Shown here: positions 30,672-42,029 of the stretch, one piece after another | Numbering within the stretch: position 1 is the first letter of the stretch | How the letters are laid out: every line of letters starts with the position of its first letter | Position numbers and translations under genes: made by a program | NCBI GenBank assembly: GCA_963930645.1 | Contig: OZ005652.1 | Coordinates: 352,060,602 to 352,124,601, forward strand | DNA from: Salticus scenicus | Lineage: Eukaryota; Arthropoda; Arachnida; Araneae; Salticidae | Reading direction: 5' to 3' | DNA: 64,000 bases | Notes under the pieces: model-generated | Databases searched by the model: none | What the model was told of the DNA's origin: nothing | The model's input: only the letters and a program-made list of their open reading frames with translations

Positions 30672-30719
30672 AAAAGTAATTCATGTTAACAGTGTTCACG
30701 TTAACGAGGTTCGACTGTA

Positions 30720-31889
30720 TTATATTACTTCTTATTCCACTGAGATTCAGATAAATATTTTAAAAATTTAATTAGATTTAAGTTTCACAGAATTTATAAA
30801 CTGAAGTTACACATTTTTTTTTCACATTTTTATCAACATGCTATTTTTATTGCCACCATTTTTTATTTCTTAGAAATAATTCTAATAAATATTACATGCA
30901 TTATTTCTTAAGCAAGCTATGCTAATATTGTTATCTGTGGAATAAACTTTAATAACACAAATTAATTTTTTACTTGTTACAGCTAAGTATACAATGTAAA
31001 TTGAAAAAATTGGGGGGGGGGGAGGAAGAAAAAAATCGCTAATTTTAAAAGTTACCCATTTAAAATTTTCATACATTGCCATATGCAAAATTTGTCAGTT
31101 AGAAACTTTCCACCTTTCATTTAATGAGACTATTAGAAAAAATCATATTACTGTATCTTTAAAACCAACTGAATTAGGATACAGCAAAAAAGTTTACTTA
31201 AATCGTCTTTCCACAAACAAAAATTTGATAATGCCATATGTGAGAAATGCGAAGAACTAGTGTGCTTGGAATGAATTTAATCATTTCTCTTATACATTAT
31301 TATTAACAGTCAGTGGCCCCAAATGTAGATGTGCTTTATTTTCTTTAATTGTATTATTCTCTCTCTCTCCACTGTGAACGTATAAAAATATTTTTAATAT
31401 GAATATTATCATACATTTTGTCATTTTAAACATATCACAAATGTACATTTCTATTTTGGCGTAGCATCATTAAGTACAAACATTAAATTATCAATTAAGT
31501 TTTTCAACTTGCAATCATGCAAGTAACCTTCTCCTTTTTTTTTTTTTTTTGGTGTGTGTGTGTGGGGGGGGTTGCAGTAAAAGTAAAAATTTGCTAACTG
31601 ACGAAGTTTGTCTATAAGAGTAGTATAAAAGTTAAAGTGTAACTTTAAAACTAACAAAATGATAAATTTTAATAACATCTTATTTTTAACACACTTGAGT
31701 CACATTGCCCATTTATCTATAAAAATTAAGAATTAAAGCATATATCATTCTCCTTGGGACACATTGTATAATACATAGTGACAAACCTTATATTTCAAAA
31801 ATAAAGAAATGAAAGAAGAATGAAATATCCTAAACAATTTATAAATCAAATCAAATTCTTTAAAGTTATGTTTATTACCTTTCAGAAAT
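30720..31889. other. AT-rich non-coding stretch
   Basis: Includes a G-run near 31012-31022 and a T/GTGTGTG/G tract near 31537-31570. No supportable gene. Confidence 0.5.
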
Positions 31890-32070
31890 GTCAGGTTCGA
31901 TCATAGGTCGTGCTCATCGACCAAGACAAGACGTTAGGCGTTTTCCGTAGGTTTCTCCGAAACTCGCGTAAATACGGGCTAAGACCACTTAGAAAGACCC
32001 CTCACGGAGGGCATTCCACCTATTGGCCTAAGACCTTAGCGTAGGCAATCTGCCTTAAATCATGACAGGG
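31890..32070 (+). mobile_element. tRNA-derived SINE, copy 2 (5'-truncated)
   Basis: Starts at the B-box region (AGGTTCGATCATAGGTCGTG) and keeps the body (CCGAAACTCGCGTAAATACG, AGAAAGACCCCTCACGGAGG) and the AATCTGCCTTAAATC end. The A-box part is missing. It is in the opposite orientation to copies 1 and 4. Confidence 0.8.
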
Positions 32071-32439
32071 TTTTTTTTTTCCCAAATTCTTGTTGCACCA
32101 GTAGGGAAAAAAATGCATTCTAGAAAGAGAAAAATGTTCTCTAAGCTTCAAAATAATAGTTTTTAATTAAAAATCTTACTATAGGAACTTGTATTAAAAA
32201 GCTGAGAGAATATTTTAGAAATTATGAGTACCAGGCAGCTATAATGTTCTTAAGGAACAGAGTATTATTTTGCATGCAAGAAACAGCGGTATCATACTGT
32301 TTGTTACAAAGATGGATGTTCATAGAATTACATCATCCAGTATATTTTTCATAATTCCATTTGCACATTCAGAAATTTCTCGACCATTAAATCTGTTCTA
32401 GTTCTTCAAAAATTGACTTCTTGATGCAGGTGGACGTGA

Positions 32440-32605
32440 AGTGTCGGGTTCGATCTTAGATCGCGCTTATCGGTTTAGCCGTTCGGAGTTTTGCAATTTT
32501 TTTCCCCCTGAAACTTGCGTAATTGCGGGCAAAGGCCCTTTAGAAGGACCGCCACGGAGGGTACCCCCAGGCCTTGAACCCTAATGCAGTCAACTGGCTT
32601 TAATC
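32440..32605 (+). mobile_element. tRNA-derived SINE, copy 3 (5'-truncated)
   Basis: Begins GTGTCGGGTTCGATCTTAGA (B-box), then TGAAACTTGCGTAATTGCGG and CTTTAGAAGGACCGCCACGG, and ends CAGTCAACTGGCTTTAATC. It is truncated at nearly the same point as copy 2, suggesting a shared short subfamily. Confidence 0.8.
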
Positions 32606-33002
32606 TCCAACACCAATATTGATTATAAGTCAGATGAATGACCTAAAAGCATTTTTCCAATGCTTTAGAAGGAAATGTTCAGAATTAAATATTTTCCCCA
32701 TACAGTATTATGGGCTTTGGTTCCAAAAATAAATAAATAAAATAATTAATTAAAAAATGCTCCTTTCATGAAGTATTTTGAAAGGGAATGCTCAAATAAT
32801 TATGATTGACTCTGCTTTTCATTACATTGATTTTTATATCGCGCATATTTAAATATATATATATAAGTTAATTTTATTTTTTGAATTAAATTATTTGCTT
32901 TAAATGAGTAGCAAATAATACAGATTGAAAATCTATTTAAAGTGCAAATTTTAAAATGAAAAATAATGATAAAAATGAAAAAGTGCTGTATTTCGGTTTA
33001 TG

Positions 33003-33235
33003 GATTGGACTGGATTTGGGAATAAGGCCGATTGACTGCTGTAGGTTCTAGGTCTTAGGAGGAGTGCCCTCCGTGGGGGTCTTTCTAAGGGGTTCTAGCC
33101 CGTATTCACTCAAGTTTCGGAGAAAACCACGGAAGAATCTGAATGACTAGGTCGACAAGCGCGACCTGGAATCGAACCCGGCACTTCCCGTCAGTCAGCT
33201 TTGAGCGCAGAACAGCTCGACCACCAGTGGAGTCT
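33003..33235 (-). mobile_element. tRNA-derived SINE, copy 4 (complete)
   Basis: Minus-strand reading gives CCACTGGTGGTCGAGCTGTT (A-box region), GCCGGGTTCGATTCCAGG (B-box), the same body, and a CCAGTCCAATCC tail. The overlapping plus-strand ORF is a shadow. Confidence 0.83.
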
Positions 33236-33239
33236 CGGA

Positions 33240-34170
33240 AGAGGGAAGAGGGTCGCCTTTGTAAAAAAACCATAATAAATATTTTAATTTTTTTTTACAT
33301 ACTTTTTTTTTTTACATACTTACGTAAAATTGTTTTTAAAATTGGAAATGCTGGAATAAATTCTGAATTCTGAAATACATTCATTGTTTTAAATTATGAA
33401 AAATCATATATACACATTCATTTTTTAAATATCATGTTTTCATTATACTATTTCGTCTTTTTTTTTTTTTCGGGTGGGGTGGGGGGGTGGAGTGAATTGT
33501 TTATATTTACAGATATATTCACATATAATAAATGTTTTCATTCTTGGATTTTGAAAAAAAAAAATCAATTTTTTCATAGCTTTAATTCTTTATTCCTGTG
33601 AAATATCTGAATAGGTTTTTCACATATATATATATATTTATATATATATATATATAATTATATATATACATATTGGATTCGTTTATTTATTAATATTATT
33701 ATTATTTTAACTTATTTACAGGGAAATTTGCTTTATTTATCTATCAAATTTCACAAATTATAAACGTTGGTGAATATTTCTACAGTTTCTTGAATCTAGT
33801 TGCTTGCTATTAATGGTTAAAAAGTAAGAAAATTTAAAGTATTTTATATGGTAGTGTGTGAAAATGTAAAATATATATATATATATATATATTTCATTTA
33901 GATAGTATGATACACAATTTATCTATTATTTATCTATAAAAGTAATTTATTTCTATTAGCTTTATTAAAACTATACACAATCAGGATAAACATTTTTACA
34001 ATTTTTCATATTTTTAAAACTTTATACAAAATAATCTTACAGAATGTTTAATTATTTAATAACATGTGGTATTCTAGTGTTTTTGGGGGACGACGCGAAG
34101 AAAAAAAAAAAAAAATATATATATATGTATCAGTGCTTTTAAAACCGCTAAATATCACATTTAATTCTGG
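33240..34170. other. AT-rich stretch with TA microsatellites
   Basis: (TA)n-like tracts at about 33627-33670 and 33871-33893, and an A-run into (AT)n near 34100-34128. No gene seen. Confidence 0.55.
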
Positions 34171-34173
34171 GCT

Positions 34174-34331
34174 GTGGTTAAAGCTACGGCAGCCGTAACT
34201 TTAATGGGCTTACGGCAGTCATATTACGCATGCGCAGAAGGAATGCCGGAGTCTTGTGCCGGATGATTCAGAGAACGAATCATTTTTTGAATGAATCTGT
34301 TTTACGGCAGTCGATTTTATGCTCACGGAAG
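34174..34331 (+). repeat. Repeat R3 with GCGCATGCG-type core
   Basis: GTGGTTAAAGCTACGGCAGC, TTTAATGGGCTTACGGCA, a GCATGCGC palindrome and CAGAGAACGAATCA recur in reverse orientation at 48383-48519, just upstream of the helicase gene. It is CpG-rich in AT-rich surroundings. Confidence 0.75.
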
Positions 34332-35089
34332 GTAAGGAACTGTTGTTGACGGTACTACTTTCGGGTTCGGCTACGGTAAATCTAGTTGCTGTAGTCATAA
34401 ATTTACGTATATCATATAAATACTTTTGCTTTAGCTCAAGTATTTGGATCTTTTTTTTCCAGTTTCGAAAGAGCTGTTAATCCAATAAATCTTTTAAACG
34501 ATAAAAACTTTAAAACGAATTTCTAGTTAAGCACACAAGTCAGTGTTTTATATATGTGTAAACAATTAATCTATAAATAAATAAACAATAAAACGACATT
34601 TCGGAATTTAGTTATTAAATACTAAAACAATTAAACACATAAGTTAACTTCCAAAACTAATGTTTATATTATCATACTATATGAGATAAATGCTTGTTGA
34701 ACCAATTTATTTGACAAAAAATAATAAAATATTATTAATTTGCATTAAACACTATGTTCAACATTTGAAAAAGAGAGATGAACTCTTAGGGCAACTTTAA
34801 TGCTTGTTGTAATTTTTTTCAAAGTTTGATTCGTTAAGTGCTGATTCTAGAATAAAAGAGTAATTGAGTAAAACTTAATAAAAAAGGGGCATTTTTTTTT
34901 TTTTGTTTTTTAAAGCAATATTTGCCTTTTTATTATTATTACACTTGCCGAATTTTTCCATATATATATTTTTTTTTATCCTCTATGTTTCATTTTTGTT
35001 TGTGACAAAAGTAAACTGTTTATATAATTTTTATTTATATTCACTTGTTCTTGCACTGCAACTAAACTGTCTTCCAGAAAGATACAATG
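34332..35089. other. AT-rich non-coding stretch
   Basis: No gene or repeat that I can support; low-complexity T/A-rich sequence near 34890-34990. Confidence 0.5.
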
Positions 35090-35093
35090 TTAA

Positions 35094-35335
35094 CCCTTAA
35101 ATGCCGAAATATTTTATTATTAATTTTAAAAAGTTTTAATTATTTCCTCTCTTATATAAATCACGGAAAAAATACTTAAAAAAATTATACTTTATTTTAA
35201 CTATGGTTTACAGCTAAAAAGCAATTTGTTGCTAATTGGCAGACATGAGGCACTAGAGCTTCAATATTATTCTAATAATACTTTAGAAGACAAAATTGGG
35301 TATGTTGCCGAAAGGCAACACACGGCATTTAAGGG
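35094..35335. mobile_element. piggyBac-type MITE, TTAA-flanked
   Basis: TTAA at 35090-35093 and 35336-35339 flank perfect 13-bp inverted ends CCCTTAAATGCCG. The unit is 242 bp with no ORF. Confidence 0.88.
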
Positions 35336-35495
35336 TTAAGAAAAATATTTTAAAGCCTCTATACACTTAAAATTTCAGGAAGGGCCACCAGGTGTTAAGA
35401 TGCTTTAAAATGCCTGCTGGTACTGCACCCTGCTAAATTATCCTAGAGTCAAACAATTAAGAAGGTTGTCACACCGAAATGTCCAAATGAAAGAT

Positions 35496-35715
35496 TAACA
35501 CCAGACTTAAGGAAAAATTATTACTGCCCTAACTAAAGCATGCCAAGCCAGTAATACTGATATTAAATTTAATAAAACTACAAAAATTGCAAATTACAAC
35601 AAACTTAACTATGCATTCTGTTGTGAAACGTTGGAAATAGTTAATAATAGCAGTTCCTATAAAACGACAATGAATCGAATATACCAACTCCAAATACAAA
35701 GCTATAAAGTAAGGT
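35496..35715 (+). pseudogene. Decayed PLE GIY-YIG C-terminal fragment
   Basis: From 35526 the frame reads ALTKACQASNTDIKFNKTTK, then IANYNKLNYAFCCETLEIVN. This aligns with the same part of the dimer PLEs (DI.FENTSKIADY..YNYT..REAIEIA). The GIY motif itself is not recognisable upstream, and the end lacks the W-H motif. It is an old remnant from a subfamily closer to the 18.6-20.6 kb copy (both have ETxEIVNN). Confidence 0.6.
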
Positions 35716-35916
35716 TTGAACTTTTAATTAAATTATGCTTCAATTAAAAAAAAAAAAAAAAAAAGTTTATTCATACCAATAATAAATTATATTTAGAGAG
35801 TTCTTAATACAGTGTAAGGCAAGTTAAATATTTAAAATAAAAATTTTAGTAAACTAAATAATTTATCTAAAATTCAGAGACAGCAAAATTCTCAAAAAAT
35901 CTGAATTCAGGTGTAA

Positions 35917-36468
35917 CAGAGATGGCCAGTGTGTTGACGTATGGACACATCATTAGTGTGTCGAGGTTTCCAACACATTACTCTGTCATAGTTGACAACA
36001 TTTTAATTCATTTTTAAATAGGTTAAAAATGAATATTCACGGTTGATGAATTCATGTACAAAAAATTTCTAAATTTTAATTTATTCCGGAGCATTTTTAG
36101 CCTCAATTTTATTTTGCACCACTTTATTTTTAGAATATTTTTCACTATTACTTAATTACAATAAAATAAGAAAAAATTACTATTTAAAAGAAAAAAATGG
36201 TATAGAATAAAGGCAGGGCTTAAAAATACTCCGGAATAAATTAGAATGTTGGCTGCTCTGCTCTGTGCAGATTTCAATACAGTATCAAATTTTGGCACAT
36301 TTGTTTCATTTCCCTGTGTGATAATTATCTATACATATAAACATACAGTGATCAGAGGACAAAATTACATAATTTGTAACTGTCAATCTACTAATCTACT
36401 GAAAACGTGTTGATGCGTTAACACGTAGTGTGTGGACACAGAAAAAGGTATCGAAATGCCCATCACTA
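35917..36468. mobile_element. Probable hAT-type MITE
   Basis: The left end is CAGAGATGGCCAGTGTGTTG, and the right end on the other strand is TAGTGATGGGCATTTCGATA. The flanking octamers AGGTGTAA and AGATGTAG match at 6 of 8 positions. Internally, ATTTATTCCGGAGCATTTTT is mirrored by AAAATACTCCGGAATAAAT, so it folds back. Confidence 0.55.
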
Positions 36469-36479
36469 AGATGTAGCCC

Positions 36480-37190
36480 CTGGAAAGTTTCTCCCCCCTC
36501 TTTTTGGAGATAGTGTAATCAGAAACGAAAAAGGTTGACCCAACTAATAATGACTCTTACATACTTTCCTGTGATAACCAACTAATATGCATATCATAAA
36601 CAGACATCTAAAGACTTTATATAGCAAATTAAAAAATATATAGAGAGAGAGCTGTTTTTTGAAACACCTATTTGAGAAATATATAAAAATTGATCTAAAT
36701 AATCAGAAACATATCAACTTTTCTGTGCTAACCAATTAATTCAGAAAAAAAGATATTTAGACAGATGTTTATGCAGCAAAATTAATGAAAATTAACCTTT
36801 TTTAGATACTGATGTTGGTACCCCCACCTGATTTTACCAAAACTTTGTAAACACATGTACACTGGACATCAACTAATACATATGAAAGGATATTTAAAAG
36901 GCAGATAAAATCGTGATTTTGCAAAAAACGTGTAGAAGCAGTTTTTGAGATATGAACTTAAATAAAATGTGACCTGACTTACAGCTTTCCAATTTTTGAA
37001 CAAAATTTGGTAAACACATCTGTACACCTAACTTGTCTTCATTATAAAGTTCTTTTTTTATCTTTGAGATGAAGTGGTCAAATCTCAAAATAATTCAAAG
37101 ATCAGAAATCTATTTATTAACTTTTTCTTTCTTTTAGTCGCAACAGCTGTTATATTGAAAGAATTGAGGTGCTAAACACTATATACAGGG
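36480..37190. other. Non-coding, possibly old repeat
   Basis: AT-rich text with recurring phrases such as AACCAACTAAT/AACCAATTAAT and GAGATAT. It has the feel of decayed ~150-bp units like those at 37.7-38.8 kb, but I could not define a period. Confidence 0.35.
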
Positions 37191-37195
37191 GTCGA

Positions 37196-37620
37196 TCCAG
37201 GCAAAATTTGGGTCCCTTCACAAAATTCCACATAGTAAAAAGGGACCCTTCACAAAATTCAAATTCATAAAAAGGGACCCTTCACAAAATTCAAATCCAT
37301 ACAAAGGGATCCTTCACAAAATTCAAATTTATAAAATGAGTCCTTTCACAAGATTTTGTTTTATAAAAATGATCCTTTTATTAAATGTTTTCATATTTTC
37401 AGTATTATTTTTAATTTATGCCTTAATTTGGCTCAACGAAACTCTATTAACTTGATATTAAACATTACATAAACTGATTGTAAAAACTGAATATTTTACA
37501 CAATATTTTACTTTTTCACAAAAATATTTTATATTTCACAAAAATAAATAAAAATTTCACAAAAATATTTTGTTTTTCACAAAAAAGGGACCCAAAAATT
37601 AAAACCTGGATCGACCCCTG
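37196..37620. mobile_element. hAT-type MITE with internal 30-bp tandem repeats
   Basis: The ends are CAGGGGTCGATCCAGG and the exact inverse CCTGGATCGACCCCTG. Subterminal GGGTCCCTT/AAGGGACCC words are also inverted. Between them about five units of AAAGGGACCCTTCACAAAAT type (period about 30 bp) occur at 37230-37370, and shorter TTTCACAAAAATA units at 37530-37585. The right flank is a TA microsatellite, so the 8-bp duplication cannot be judged. Confidence 0.75.
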
Positions 37621-37621
37621 A

Positions 37622-37652
<31 letters not shown>

Positions 37653-37689
37653 TCTTTTACAAATGAAATTGTTTTTAAGCATTCAATTT

Positions 37690-38780
37690 TAGATTTGTTT
37701 TGTACAGCAGCGGCACATTTTGATTGATTGGCATTAAAGCTGATGTGCACTAATTTGTATCAAGGTGAATTTATATGCAATTCTGCACACTAGTGCCTGA
37801 GATATATCCCTAAAATTACAGAAATTGCTGCATATAAGCATCACCTGTTGAGCGATTGGCACCAAAAGTTGCAAGGCATAAGCACTAATTCATGTCAAGA
37901 TGCAAATTCATATAAAGTTATATAACATTTTATGCAGTAGTTCCTGATATAGAGTTGCAATAAAATTTTTGTCATATACATCCTGATACAGACATTTTCT
38001 AAAAATGGTCGGATCTTGTTTTGTACCTTACACAATGTGTGAATCCATAAAAAACCAGAAGTCGAAAATTTTAACAAATCCAATAATTTCTTTTATTGAA
38101 TAGAGAATAAAATGAAAACTTAAATATGCATTCATTTATTCATTACTTTCTTCTATAATCAATAGCAGAAAACAATGGATTAGTAAAAATTTTTGACTTC
38201 TGGTTTTCGATGGATTTACACATTTTGAGAACCTCAGAACTTGACTTGACCATTTTTAGAAAATGTCTCTCGGTGTGTGTGAGAGAGAGAGAGAGAGAAA
38301 AAAAAAATTTGGCAAATGCATCTCAGGAACTACTGCACAATTCCATATAAATTTATACATAAATTCTGCACCTTGACTTAAATTAGTATCTATCAGCTTT
38401 TGGTGGAAATTGCTTAAATGGTGCCGCTGCTATTCATTAATTTCTGCAATTTCAGGGAAGGCTACATCTCAGGAACTAATGAATAAAATTGCATATTAAT
38501 TTATAAGGAAATGCCCACCTTGACACAAATTAGCATACATCAACTTTTGGTGCCAAACACTCAACAGGTGGTGCTTCTGTATGGCAATTTCCTTAATTTA
38601 AGGCTAAGCTATAGCTCCTGTTCTATTGCATATAATCAAACAAAACTTGATACATGAAAAGGTCATTATGAGACATTATGCTGATTAAATTGCGTGCAAA
38701 TTTACCAATAGGTGGCACTTCTATATTTCAACTTTCCCCGTAAACTAGAAAGATATCATGTTCACAGAAAAAATTCACTT
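37690..38780. repeat. Fold-back repeat R4 built of about 147-bp units
   Basis: 37690-38075 is the reverse complement, at moderate identity, of about 38180-38580. Mirrored landmarks include GACTTCTGGTTTT, ACCATTTTTAGAAAATGTCT, TCAGGAACTACTGCA, AACTTTTGGTGCCAA and GGTGCCGCTGCT. Within the right arm, units starting (C)ATCTCAGGAACTA repeat at about 38319 and 38466, and a weaker one lies near 38612, giving a period near 147 bp. Related pieces occur at 3118-3180 (CGCCACCTGTTGAGCGATTG) and 43380-43560. No ORF. Confidence 0.7.
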
Positions 38781-39309
38781 TCTTTGAATATTCAGTATAA
38801 TACCTTTCTGATATGAGAATCATCTGCATTCATAATTGGTTCTTTTATGCCAATGCTTCTGTTTAATTTTAAATTTAACCTCTGACGGGGATGGCATTGT
38901 TAGTTAGGTGGCGTTATCACGCACATTTCAAATTTAAGCAGGCATATTTTCCATATCCTCAAAAAGATAAAAATTAGTGTAGTTAATAGGTTGAATTTAA
39001 ATAAGCTTACGTACTGTGCATGGGCTTGCACTGCCGAAAGTAATGGGACCTGGAGTGAGATTTTTTTCTTCAATCAGAAATACTTTTATTTTTTTATTTT
39101 TTCTGACTTATAAAGAAATAGTATCATTAAGAGGAACAAATTTTGAGAAGAGTGAGTAACAAACTCAAGTTTACACTGCCCAGGGCAGTGGGGATCTGGT
39201 GTGAATTTTTCTAAAATCAAAAAAGATTTTTTCCCTTACTAATAAAATATAAGTGATTTGGAGATTTTTATTCATCAACCTTGAAAAGTCCTTTCAGATA
39301 AACTGGAGG

Positions 39310-39535
39310 GGATTGTTGACTGTTATACCAACTATGTGAAAAGTAACAGAGCCAGGAATCGAACCTGGGCCCTTCGATTCCCAGCTCTGGTATTTTTCAC
39401 ATGTAGTTGGTACGCCTTGACAACGAATATTATTAAGCGGAGTGCCCCAGTTCGATTCGTGGCTATGGTATTTTTCACATAGTTGGTATAAAAATCAACC
39501 ATCCACTCCTGCTGATCTGAAATCAATTTTCAAGG
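39310..39535. mobile_element. tRNA-like SINE fragments, head to head
   Basis: A minus-strand piece (39318-39385) reads, on its own strand, CCCAGGTTCGATTCCTGGCT then ACTTTTCACATAGTTGGTAT. A plus-strand piece follows (39385-39510), with TTAAGCGGAGTGCC, CAGTTCGATTCGTGG and ATTTTTCACATAGTTGGTAT. Both are parts of the family whose tRNA-like head is complete at 39679. Confidence 0.65.
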
Positions 39536-39678
39536 TTGATAATTGAAATTTCCAAATTAAAATTTCGTGGTCTATTGGAGTTATGCTACGATTAATATTT
39601 TTCCCTCACATAGCTGCTTTTGCTGACTCGGTGACCTTGCCAACGTGTATTATGTGAGAAATGCCGAGCTGGTTATCA

Positions 39679-39790
39679 GCCAGGATAGCTCAGTGGTACA
39701 GCATCTGCATGTTAAGCGGAGAGCCTGGGTTTGATTCCCGGTAATGGTATTTTTCACATAGTTGGTATAAAAATCATCCATTCACTCCAG
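39679..39790 (+). mobile_element. SINE with tRNA-Asn-like head
   Basis: 39679-39748 folds approximately as a tRNA. It has GCTCAGTGGTACAGC (D arm and A-box) and an anticodon stem TCTGC/GCGGA with a 7-nt loop ATGTTAA (anticodon GTT, Asn). Its T arm is CTGGGTTTGATTCCCGG (B-box). The acceptor stem pairs poorly (5' GCCAGGA against 3' TAATGGT) and there is a SINE body after it (ATTTTTCACATAGTTGGTAT), so I call it a SINE head rather than a functional tRNA gene. Confidence 0.65.
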
Positions 39791-39794
39791 TTTA

Positions 39795-40430
39795 TCTCTA
39801 TATATAAAAGAGTAAACTCACTTATCACTACACGACCGTGGTGATCCTATGGGAGATAGAGTCACAATCTTTGGTGAGCAGGTTCGTTTTAGGAATCTAA
39901 CTCTCACTAAGACGGGATTTTGCAAAATACCTCCCCTCCCCTTCGGGGGGGCAGAAGGCAAAATCCACCTTTATAAGCATAACTCAGCTCCAAATCACTT
40001 CATGGTGAAGAAATTGCAGATGGGGAGACTAGACTTGAATACAAAAAAAATCATTTTCTGCTATTTTGGATTTTTAAGGGGGGAAGGGGTAAAAATGATT
40101 TTCGGAGGTGCGGAAGGCAAAAACATATTTATAAGCATAACTAGGCTCCAAATTACTTCACAGTGAAGAAATTGCAGATGTGGAGACTAGATTTGAATAC
40201 AAAAAAAAAATCATTTTTTGTGATTTTGGATTTTTAAGGGGGGGAGGGGATAAAAATGATTTTCGGAGGCGCAGAAGGTAAAAACACCTTTATAAGCATA
40301 AGTCAGCTCCAAATTACTTCACGGTGGAGAAATTGCAGATGGAGAGACTAGACTTGAATTAAAAAAAAAAACATTTTCTGCAATTTTGGATTTTTAAGGG
40401 GAGAGAGAGGTAAAAAGGATTTTTGGAGGC
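39795..40430 (+). repeat. Tandem repeat, unit about 160 bp
   Basis: AAATTGCAGATG followed by GGAGACTAGA.TTGAAT recurs near 40011, 40169 and 40330, each preceded by TATAAGCATAA and CTCCAAAT(C/T)ACTTCA and followed by TTTTGGATTTTTAAGGGG. The block starts with TCTCTATATATAAAAGAG, a start often seen in Helitrons, which makes a non-autonomous Helitron possible but unproven. The Gly/Pro-rich ORFs here are repeat shadows. Confidence 0.7.
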
Positions 40431-40639
40431 AAATTTAGCAAAGTAAGGATTTTTGCGTAAAATTCTAGCAGTAATAGCTCAAAGATATTTTTAAAAAAAC
40501 GCCAAGTGTCTTCTTGAAGGTATTTGTAAAAACTCAATTTTGATTTTTTCCGATTTTGGGAGGGTGTTACGAGGGGTATATTCAACCCCCTTTTAGCGCT
40601 AAATTCGTCCGTGGAAATCTATAGGTGCTGAGGTCACAA

Positions 40640-41375
40640 ATTTTAGTGTGTGGCTTACTTACGTGTCTCCAACACCCATTGTAATGGGATTTTGTGAAAG
40701 TCTCCCCTTTCCACCTTGGGGGTGGGAGGGGCAATAAACCCGTTTCCAAGTATAACTTTGCTTCAAATTATCTCAGCAAGATTAATTTGTATATGTGGGT
40801 TGTTTATGCCTTCCCAACACGTACAGTAAAGGGATTTTACGAAAATTCATCCTCCCCCCCCCCTTTTAAGGCTTGGTTGAGGGGGGGAATAAAAATTCCG
40901 CTTATAGAAGTAACTGTGGTCCAAATTATCTCAGGATAGCGATTTTTTGATATGCCAATTGGTTATGCGTACTCAAGACACATACTTCAAAGAGATTTTG
41001 TAAAATTCTGCCCTATCGCCCCTTGGGGGTGGGACAAAAAACATGTTTCCAAGCATAACTTTGCTTCAAATTATCTCAGTAAGATTAATTTTTATATGTG
41101 GGTTGTTTATGCATTCCAAACACGCATTATAAAGGGATCTTACAAAAATTTCCCCTCCCCCCCGTCAAAGACAAGGAGGAGGCACAAAACACTTTTAAGA
41201 GGATCTCTACTCCAAATTATTTCAGAACAGCGTTTTTTTTATATGTCGATTGGTTATGCGTACTCAAGACACACACTTACAGTAGATTTTGCAAAATTCC
41301 ACCTTATCCTCCCTTGGGGAGTGGGAATGGGCAAAATCATGTTTTCATGCACAACTCTGCTCCAAACTGTCTTAC
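40640..41375 (+). repeat. Second tandem repeat, unit about 300 bp
   Basis: Phrases such as CAAGTATAACTTTGCTTCAA/CAAGCATAACTTTGCTTCAA (40757, 41051), TATGTGGGTTGTTTATGC (40792, 41093) and TTGGTTATGCGTACTCAAGA (40960, 41250) recur at about 290-300 bp spacing, each with C-rich or G-rich runs. It may be a higher-order form of the preceding block. Confidence 0.65.
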
Positions 41376-41800
41376 AAGGGAACATTCAAAAGGTGTCATC
41401 TTCAAAAAGTATTAAAAAAAATATATGTGATTCTACTCTTTATAAAACACCAGAAAATGAAAAAATTATCGGCTGAAATTAATTACAGCGAGCAAAAAAA
41501 ATTATCAAAATTAAGCATATTTGGCGATTTAGCGCTGTTAGGCAATACGTTTGCTAGCACCGAGATTGCCATGTGAGAATAGAACCATGTTTTGCTTTTC
41601 CGCCAAATACTTAAAATCAATCCCCTAGCAGTGTGAAATCGGCAAATATGCTTAATTTTGATAATTTTTTGTGGTCGCTGTAATTAATTTCAGCCGATAT
41701 TTTTTTCATTTTCTGGTGTTTTATGAAGAGTAGAATCACATATATTTTTTTCAATACTTTTTGAAGATGACCCCTTTTGAATGTTTCTTTGTCAGTATTC
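41376..41800. mobile_element. Palindromic MITE R5, copy 1
   Basis: The left arm starts GGGAACATTCAAAAGGTGTC and the right arm ends ACCCCTTTTGAATGTTTC. Between them ACCAGAAAATGAAAAA, ATCGGCTGAAATTAATTACA and TAAGCATATTTGGCGATTT appear again in reverse. The arms are about 170 bp around a loop near 41590. A partial second copy follows at 42167. Confidence 0.75.
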
Positions 41801-42029
41801 TAAATGTGTATCATATAGGGATGCTACACTAAGCTTTTCGTTGAGATGAAGCAAATGGTTCGTGTACAGGGACACTGAAAAGTATTCAAATACATTACAT
41901 CTATGGGGGAAATTGCAAGTAAATAGAGTTAAACATTAACATCTATAGACTGCACTTAACCAAATGAAACGAATATATATTTTTTGTAACAGAGATAGTC
42001 AAATGGGTAAAAAATTTTGTGTATGTAGG

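Larger units (their letters stand above)
25181..30717. mobile_element. Mariner-type MITE split by a Gypsy element and a SINE
   Basis: The ends read CAGTTGAACATTGTTAACGA (left) and, on the other strand, CAGTCGAACCTCGTTAACG (right), flanked by TA at 25179-25180 and 30718-30719. The MITE's own sequence is in three pieces (25181-25233, 30366-30450, 30686-30717), totalling about 170 bp, and collinear with the uninterrupted relative at 61675-61838. The Gypsy element sits at 25234-30361 and the SINE at 30451-30671. It has no coding content. Confidence 0.85.

Noticed and set aside
36894..37088. Possible small exon-like ORF on the minus strand
   Set aside because: AT-rich, no domain, and phrases in it resemble decayed repeat text.
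39679..39748. Functional tRNA-Asn gene
   Set aside because: The D, anticodon and T arms look right, but the acceptor stem has several mismatches and a SINE body follows directly, with further partial copies next to it.
39849..41576. Several plus-strand ORFs of 80-174 residues
   Set aside because: They lie in tandem repeats with C/G runs and in the R5 MITE, overlap one another in different frames, and contain no recognisable domain.
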